Below are positions 57,775-64,000 of a stretch of DNA of 64,000 nucleotides, piece by piece (position 1 is the stretch's first letter; every line of letters starts with the position of its first letter). The DNA is from Scenedesmus sp. ARA3 (Eukaryota; Chlorophyta; Chlorophyceae; Sphaeropleales; Scenedesmaceae). The notes beneath the pieces were generated by a model, which had not been told where the DNA came from, did no database searches, and worked only from the letters and a program-made list of their open reading frames with translations. Location: the NCBI GenBank assembly GCA_004335835.1, contig RWJK01000905.1, forward strand, positions 119,732 through 183,731, read 5' to 3'. Both the position numbers and the translations under genes were made by a program.

Positions 57775-58200
57775 ACAGGTTGCTGCAGCAGGCGCCAGCT
57801 GCCGTGCCACTGCTGCAACCTTGGATAGTGGTTGCCTGTGAGGCCTGCTGCAGCAGGCAGCAGCTGCCGTGCCGCTGCTGCAGCCCCGCGCAGGTGGTAC
57901 CTGAGAGGCCTGCTGCAGTAGGCAGCAGCTGCCGTGCCGCTGCTGCAGCCCCGTGCAGGTGCTACCTGAGAGGCCTGCTGCAGCAGGCAGCAGCTGCCGT
58001 GCCGCTGCTGCAGCCCCGCGCAGGTGGTACCTGAGAGGCCTGCTGCAGCAGGCAGCAGCTGCCGTGCCGCTGCTGCAGCTCCGCGCAGGTGGTACCTGAG
58101 AGGCCTGCTGCAGCAGGCAGCAGCTGTCGTGCGACTGCTGCAGCCCCGTGCAGATGCTACCTGAGAGGGCTGCTGCAGCAGGCAGCGGCTGCGCTGCGGG
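57775..58200 (+). repeat. 65-bp minisatellite after the INCENP stop
   Basis: A 65-bp unit (starts at 57840, 57905, 57970, 58035, 58100, 58165) is repeated about six times, preceded by a diverged unit that begins at the INCENP stop codon. Each unit holds GAGGCCTGCTGCAGCAGGCA and CCGTGCCGCTGCTGCAGC, which could pair as a hairpin. It lies in the presumed 3' UTR, before the TGTAA at 58287. Confidence 0.9.
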
Positions 58201-61200
58201 GCTGATGATACCACAGCCGCCAGGCAGGTGACAGTCGGGGCTGGCGCTGGTTGTATGTAGGTGCCTACAAGCTTGTTGTGCGGCGGTGTAATCTGATACG
58301 CTGTGTTCGGACTGGTGTGTGCTGCTGCAGCAGCGTACTATGCTTAGTAAGGGGTAGCAGCTGGCGCACTGTTGTGATCATTAATGGCAGGCGGAGCTGC
58401 AGCCGCCTGGCAGCACTACATGTTCTGATGACGACGCTGGCAGTGGTGCTTGCTGCATCGCACAGCATGTGCTGTTGTGCGTCTGGTGTGTGCTTGAGGT
58501 GCTTTTGCAGGCAGATGTTTGGCTGCAGTGCGCCAGTTGCCGCAGCGCTCTTCAGCAGCAGTGAAGCAAGGGTTGTGGAGGCTGCAGGTGCTGGGTGTTG
58601 CTCTGGTGCAGTGGCCACGCAATGGACGCGTGCTGCATGTTGCAGCGTGAAGTGGGTTTTGGGCATTCCTAAAAGCTGGTGCCGCTGGTTACACTCTGAA
58701 GGTGAACCTGTGTGGTCTGGGGAGTGCCCCTACAGCGACCATGTGCAGAATCCATCAAATGGTTTGATGGGTGGATAGCATAGCGTTGCTGTTCAACAGT
58801 CCGCTGAGACTGCCTGTGTCAGCTGCGGATAGCGTATAGGTGTGTCACCTTGACTGCTTTTGTGATCTGTGGTGCTGTTGCCCTCACAACTCGACCTGTT
58901 GATGACGCTGGTTGTGTTGTGGGTGACATGATCATCATTCTGCAACTTCACTGCTGCCGCTATGCAGCCCACAACTGCCCTTTTTTGCAGTGGCTGCAAG
59001 TGTGTGAACTTGGGCCATGTTGCCGGGCTCCGGCCACGCAAGAAGATGAGTGCTCTTCAACCTACTGCTGTGCTTGCGCCATGCGCTCAGTACTGTGTAG
59101 CTGGTTGTGTCTCAGGACAGAGCGCTTGCTGTCAAGTAACTCATTAGTATTTGTGCGGCTGTATCACAGTGCTGGATGCAACTCTGAGCAGAGGTTACAG
59201 GTGGTGAATCAGAATCAGACGCATGTGCTTGCTGCAGCACGTCACTTGCCTCGCACCAGTAACCAGGGCGGCAAATGTTAATCTGCCCATCAGGCCCAAG
59301 CAGCCAGAATTGCGGCTGACTGCATAAACCGTAAACAGACAGCAACCAAGTCCAGCCTGTGGCTGGTGCCAACATTGGACTGCCGTTGGCACATAAAGCA
59401 GGTTTGTGTACAGGCCGCACCATTGCAGAGCAACGGTCCAGAACGCAGCAAAGGTGCCAGCACAAAGCGCCTCTGCTGAAACGCCGGCAATGCACACGGC
59501 AAATCGATAACCAGTCAACAACCACATGATGCATCAACACGAGCACCAGCCTCTTGCTGGCAGCTGTTGCTCTGCCAGCATATGATGCCACCATAGAGGC
59601 CCGCAGCACATGGCAATACACACTGTGAATATATTACCTTCACCTGCACCTTCTCCCCATCTCAGCCGACAACCAAGGCGCAAGGATGGCAGGCAACTGG
59701 CTCGTGGATAATTCATGACTAGTACGGGACCCGTCCCAGCTCGTGGATAACTCATGACTAGTACGGGACCCGTTCCAGCAGCATGATGGTTGCGTGTCAG
59801 TGCATAGTCCACTTTCATCCACTTTCAACAGATCCCAATGCACCCACACAGCAGCAGACCGACATCATGGGTTGCTGGAGCATGCGGTGCTGTCCTGCGT
59901 TATGCGTGCATGATGTGCAGGCCGGCTGTGCAGATCCAGGCCACATGTAGTGACCAAATCTGCCTTGGAAAGAGCACAGCCTGCCTGCCATTGCTAGTTC
60001 TGCATGCAATTCCCACCTGCATGCCATTCCAGCCCAAGTGTATGCAACCCTGTCCCCTACGAATGCAGCACATCAATCACTGGGGAGAGAGAACGCGGCA
60101 TGGCTGGTGCTGTGGAAGACATACAGTCTATGAAAACTCTTTGTGTGGTGGTGCCGAAACAGCTGACATGAGTGAAGCTGCGTGCCAACCAGCTGCAGCC
60201 TAGTAAACATTGCTGCAAAAGACTGTACGCACAGCAGCAATGGAGGCAACAGCCAGCGGCAGGCATGCACTGTCATGAGATGCACGCCATTCACATGTAG
60301 CAATAATATTGGCTCGGTCGCTTCCAACACACTCCAGAAGCAATAGTAAGAAGCTACAGCCGCAGCAGACAGCAGCCGGTACCCCAGAATACACAGCTCT
60401 TGTCATGGCAGGTGAGAGGCAGCGAGCTGCAGACAGTGAGAGACGACAGATCGCATCGCAAACCTTTTGAACACTGTGCCCCTCAACCCACATGGTACGG
60501 GCAACCACATTCGGGGCACTCAACTACTCACGGCATCAAGAGTGACTGCCGCCACATCCGACTTTTTGCAAGGTACACGAGGTTGCAGCCACAGTAACAT
60601 CATATAGTGAGCTGACATGGGGTACTAACTGGCCTCAGCATCTCTTGGTACATGCAGCGTCCACCTGCTGCTGCCTCTGCAGCTATTGAATCTGCTGCTG
60701 GTGGCATTGGTCAAGGTGCCGCACAACAGCATGTTGAGTTGCGAGTCAAAGCAGATCATAGACTCACGGCCTGACCCCAACATCAATCTGGGTCTCATCC
60801 GCACAAGTTGCAGCGCAATACTGGCAGTAGATCTGCTCGCATACGGCTGCCAGCTCTATCGTGCACAGCAGGAACAGCCGCCGCCACCTCCAAGCCACAT
60901 CGCAACACCAAGAGGCCACGACAACAAGGCAGGCAGGCGCTACTGGCAGGTGCCACACCCAACACTGCCCAAACCTCAGCTGCTAGTAACAGCCATACAG
61001 CACACTGGCCTGTTGGCAGACTGCTGGTGATCACACTGTCAACTCAAACATCTCAAAACCACCAGGCGGCCTGATCCAACCAGCCACCCACAGCAGCCAT
61101 CACAACAGCGCACACACATCGCGCTCACACAATAGAAGGATGGAGTACGTGCGGCCTGGTATGGAGCATGCAGCAAACACAAATGCCGTGTCATGGCAAG

Positions 61201-62740
61201 CATCAGCACAGTTGTGTCCACAGTATGCCGTGATCGCTTTTTGCAACAGATCCAACAGATCCCATTCGACTTCAACTTGCATCCATATTGACATGCAGGT
61301 CTAAGCATGCCCATTCCTGCACCTGCCACCAGCTCTGAAAGTTGGTTTACTCAATGATGCCTTCACACTTTGATCCTTCCTGCCCCGCACAGTCCGAGCA
61401 CCGCAGGCAACAACCGCCACATGCCACCAGCACCATATCCACAAGCCAAATCTGCAGTGCGCGCCACGCAAGCATTCCCGGCAATTGGTGGCAGTTTTGT
61501 GGCCAGTTCAACTCAATTATCACTGGCCTTCTTCAACGTACATTGGCACAGGCCAGGCCGCTGCACATGCCCACACACGTGAACGCGTGTGCGCAGGCTC
61601 ACCCGTGACTCAAGTGTGCTCCGCCGCTGTGTATCGCAGGTTGCACAACCACCACCCTGTGAAAACACACACGGACAACAAACAGCGACGCACCATTTTG
61701 AAGTAGCACAACCATCAACCCTAGTACCAGCCAGCAACTCATGTTCAGTCCAGGATACACAAGTTGGCTCTGCCGCAAGCACATGTAGTGCCACGCCTCC
61801 GTTTCTCAGACAATGTGACGTATCAAGATGCCGTGGTTTGTATGACATGCCCTTAACACATGTCTGCAATTAAGAAACAATGTCTCACTGCAGGCCTCCG
61901 CAATACGGCAGACATGGCATGCGCACTCCAAACCCACCGGCTGCTGCTGCTGCTGCTGCTGTCCAAGCCCAATGCCGCCTCTGTCACACACCTTGAACGT
62001 AGCAGCAAATGTAACCGTACCACCGCCAAAGAGCAACTCCCAAACACACAGTACCAAACCTGCACTGCATCGCACACCAGGCCCATTGGCAGCGACATTC
62101 AGTGCTGCCCAACAGATGTGCGCAGTGCAGTCTCGCAGCATGCCTGCACATGCAGGTGCACGCAGATCGTGCAGTCCCGCATGTGCAGACACGCTGCGTC
62201 CCCCAGCATGCCTGCACATGCAGGTGCAGGCGGATTGCCTCGGGGTGCCATGCGGCACACAACGGAAACACCGCATTGCCTTGCCATCCACAACGCAAGC
62301 TGCACGAGCGAGGCCACCAGGTTGAGAAATGAGGCAGGTACTACTGCCAGAATACATGCAGCGCGGCATGACATATATGCCCTACGCCAAGCATGACAGT
62401 TTCCTGCAGTTACACCCACAGTTACACCCTGGTGTGAGCGCAGCACCTGTGTGTGCTGCAGAACAACAGAGCATACCCAAGCGCTGCTCAGGGTATGCGC
62501 TAGCACATAGCACTGCTGCAACATGGCTGGTGCCATGCATGCAGCCAACAGACGCCTCTGCACAGCGGTCGCTGCTGCCACTGCTGCTGCAGGCATCCCC
62601 GCTCTTGCTGTGTGCGCAGTCACCCGCACAACTGCTGGCGCTGCTCTTCGCCTAGTCAAAAGACTGCTGCTGCATGTAGGGCCCCTCTTGCGGCTGCTGC
62701 GCGCTTGGTCAACATAATTGCTGCGCGCCTGGTCAGAGGA
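58201..62740. other. Long intergenic region
   Basis: About 4.5 kb without a supportable gene. Short frames exist but none shows family resemblance or splice logic. Small features are a perfect-boundary 39-bp direct duplication (59701-59739 and 59740-59778) and a repeated AGCATGCCTGCACATGCAGG block at about 62137 and 62207. Confidence 0.45.
59701..59778. repeat. 39-bp tandem duplication
   Basis: Two adjacent 39-bp copies beginning CTCGTGGATAA differ at only two positions. No coding context. Confidence 0.85.
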
Positions 62741-62744
62741 CTGC

Positions 62745-62942
62745 CACCGCTTTGCAGCAGCGCCCCTCCGTGCTGCAGCTGCCCCCTCCTGCATGAGGGC
62801 ATGCTGCTGCACTGCTTGCTCAAACAGCGGAACAGGCATGACCATGAAAGGGTAGCTCGTATTAATTGGTGCACTGCAGCCAGTAAAGCCTCCGCACACC
62901 ATTTGCTGCTGCCCCTTGCTGCTGCAGGTATGCCCAATCTTG

Positions 62943-62973
<31 letters not shown>

Positions 62974-63200
62974 GTGCCTGGTCAGCAGACAGACAACTGC
63001 TGGCGCTGCACTGCACCTAGTCTGCAGACTGCTGTTGCTTGGCAGCAGCGCCTTTTTTCGCTGCAGTCGCTGCAGCTGCCTCCTCCTGCATGAGGGCGTG
63101 CTGCTGCGCTGCCAGCTCACACAGCGGAATAGGCATGAACACAAATGGGCAGCTCTCACCCAATGGTGCACTGCAGCCAGTAAAGCCTCCGCACCCCGTT
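62745..63200 (-). repeat. Two degenerate downstream copies of the right-edge gene's last exon
   Basis: Minus-strand sequence coding for the PFMVMPIPLCELAAQQHALM segment in the functional exon recurs, diverged, at about 63040-63170 and 62745-62860, about 300 bp apart, together with flanking sequence (CACTGCAGCCAGTAAAGCCT on the plus strand). These are donor-less copies of a terminal exon lying 3' of it. Confidence 0.8.
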
Positions 63201-63305
63201 TGCTGCTGCCCCTGTGCTGCAGGCATGCCCGCTCTTGCTGCTGCTGCTGCGCGCATGGTCAGCAGACAGACAGCTGCTGGTGCTGCTCTGCACCTAGTTT
63301 GCAGA

Positions 63306-63717
63306 CTACTGTCGCTTGGCAGCAGCGCCTTTTTTTGCTGCAGTCGCAGCAGCTGCCTCCTCCTGCATCAGGGCGTGCTGCTGCGCTGCCAGCTCACACA
63401 GGGGGATGGGCATGACCATAAAAGGGTAGCTCTCCACAACAGCTATAGCCATCCGCCGCATGTCCATTGTGTTGATCCAGCTGAAGGTGAGGTTGCACCT
63501 GCAGGATAAAGCAGCAGCCAGAAACGGGTTTCACATGCACTAGAATCGTTGAAAAGACTGCGGGTCCGTGTTGCAATCAGGCAGGACTTCGCCAGTCGCT
63601 ATGAGCTGCTATCATCACCAGCACTTCACAACGCATTAGAAACACAAACATCACATGCCCCCTGATGCATGTGCCCTCTGCGCAACTCCTGCCCACGCAG
63701 CGCTGCATCCAAACTAT

Positions 63718-63758
<41 letters not shown>

Positions 63759-64000
63759 GCGCAGTGTCATGTAAGAGCTAGCCTTCAATTAACTGCTGCG
63801 GCAGGCACACTCACTCAATTGTCATCAGCATCTGCACCCTCTGGTCAACATCCTTCAGCAGCTGCAGCAGCTGCTCCGATGCTTCTAGATTGACCAGCAG
63901 AGACTGCAAGCTCTGCTGCCGTGCCAACGACTCGTTGCCGCCGCTGCTGCTGCTGCCAGCCGCCGCAGCCATGAGCTCGCTGCTGCCGCTGCTGCCATCT
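63306..64000 (-). CDS. Unrecognised protein, 3' part only
   Basis: Two exons are visible: one entering from the window edge and ending at 63815 (RVQMLMTIE, donor GTGAGT), and the last exon 63498-63306. They join in phase to give QRVQMLMTIECNLTFSWINT, then MDMRRMAIAVVESYPFMVMP and a tail of Ala/Lys ending at TAG. The upstream exon has a Ser/Gly-rich start and a helical SLQSLLVNLEASEQLLQLLK. The ordered core looks conserved, but I cannot name the family. The gene continues beyond 64000. A CAG tract lies in the intron. Confidence 0.6.
63718..63756. repeat. CAG microsatellite in intron
   Basis: About 13 CAG units in the last visible intron of the right-edge gene, 98 bp from its 5' end as transcribed. 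Confidence 0.85.

Noticed and set aside
58251..58778. 175-codon plus-strand frame after INCENP
   Set aside because: Cys/Arg/Ser-rich with no helix pattern or homology; it lies in the 3' flank beyond the TGTAA signal.
62099..63016. 305-codon minus-strand frame
   Set aside because: It runs through the decayed terminal-exon copies in a frame different from the functional exon and shows no conserved domain.

Overview
The window looks like nuclear DNA of a green alga, most likely a chlorophycean of the Scenedesmus/Tetradesmus type. The reasons are the many short phase-consistent GT-AG introns, the plant-type genes (ARID-HMG, plant INCENP, plant cytidine deaminase), TGTAA polyadenylation-type signals, and saturation with CAG/CTG triplets that put Gln, Ala and Leu runs into most proteins. 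The lineage is inference; the gene content is read from the sequence. Exon coordinates were built by hand from splice sites, reading phase and family homology, without transcripts.

Layout. 0.36-1.9 kb is a degenerate mobile repeat, and a diverged inverted copy lies at 25.35-26.56 kb. Between them are three genes: an ARID-HMG chromatin protein (minus, 2738-5906), a cytidine deaminase (plus, 6656-9767) and a 17-exon gene for the TFIID subunit TAF2 (plus, 11003-24238). A putative mitochondrial helical-repeat protein follows (plus, 27219-31007), convergent with a leucine-rich-repeat gene (minus, 32256-34028). Then come three head-to-tail paralogues of a family I do not recognise, built from about 10 repeats of roughly 36 residues around an L-P-A-A core (minus, 35323-37810, 38839-40843, 41744-44141). 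After these are an unrecognised five-exon gene (minus, 44768-47881), a GT32 glycosyltransferase (minus, 48890-51151) and, divergent from it across only 318 bp, an INCENP homologue (plus, 51470-57768). The right edge holds the 3' part of an unrecognised minus-strand gene (63306 onward).

The main discovery signal is not a single gene. Introns of the deaminase, TAF2, the helical-repeat gene and the right-edge gene are packed with tandem, truncated copies of the neighbouring exon's edge. Copies carrying a splice acceptor lie upstream of the complete exon, and copies carrying a donor lie downstream. One TAF2 exon has six truncated copies before it and four after it. In the helical-repeat gene four such copies are in-frame cassettes of 69 or 63 nt. 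Several copies in TAF2 are preceded by expanded CTG tracts that occupy the polypyrimidine position. This looks like exon-edge slippage that grows introns and creates candidate alternative exons.

Functionally the window is mostly nuclear: transcription initiation (TAF2), chromatin (ARID-HMG) and chromosome segregation (INCENP). It also has pyrimidine salvage, a Golgi-type glycosyltransferase and two families of repeat proteins. TAF2 and ARID-HMG share alternating Lys-hydrophobic motifs of the kind bound by ET domains.
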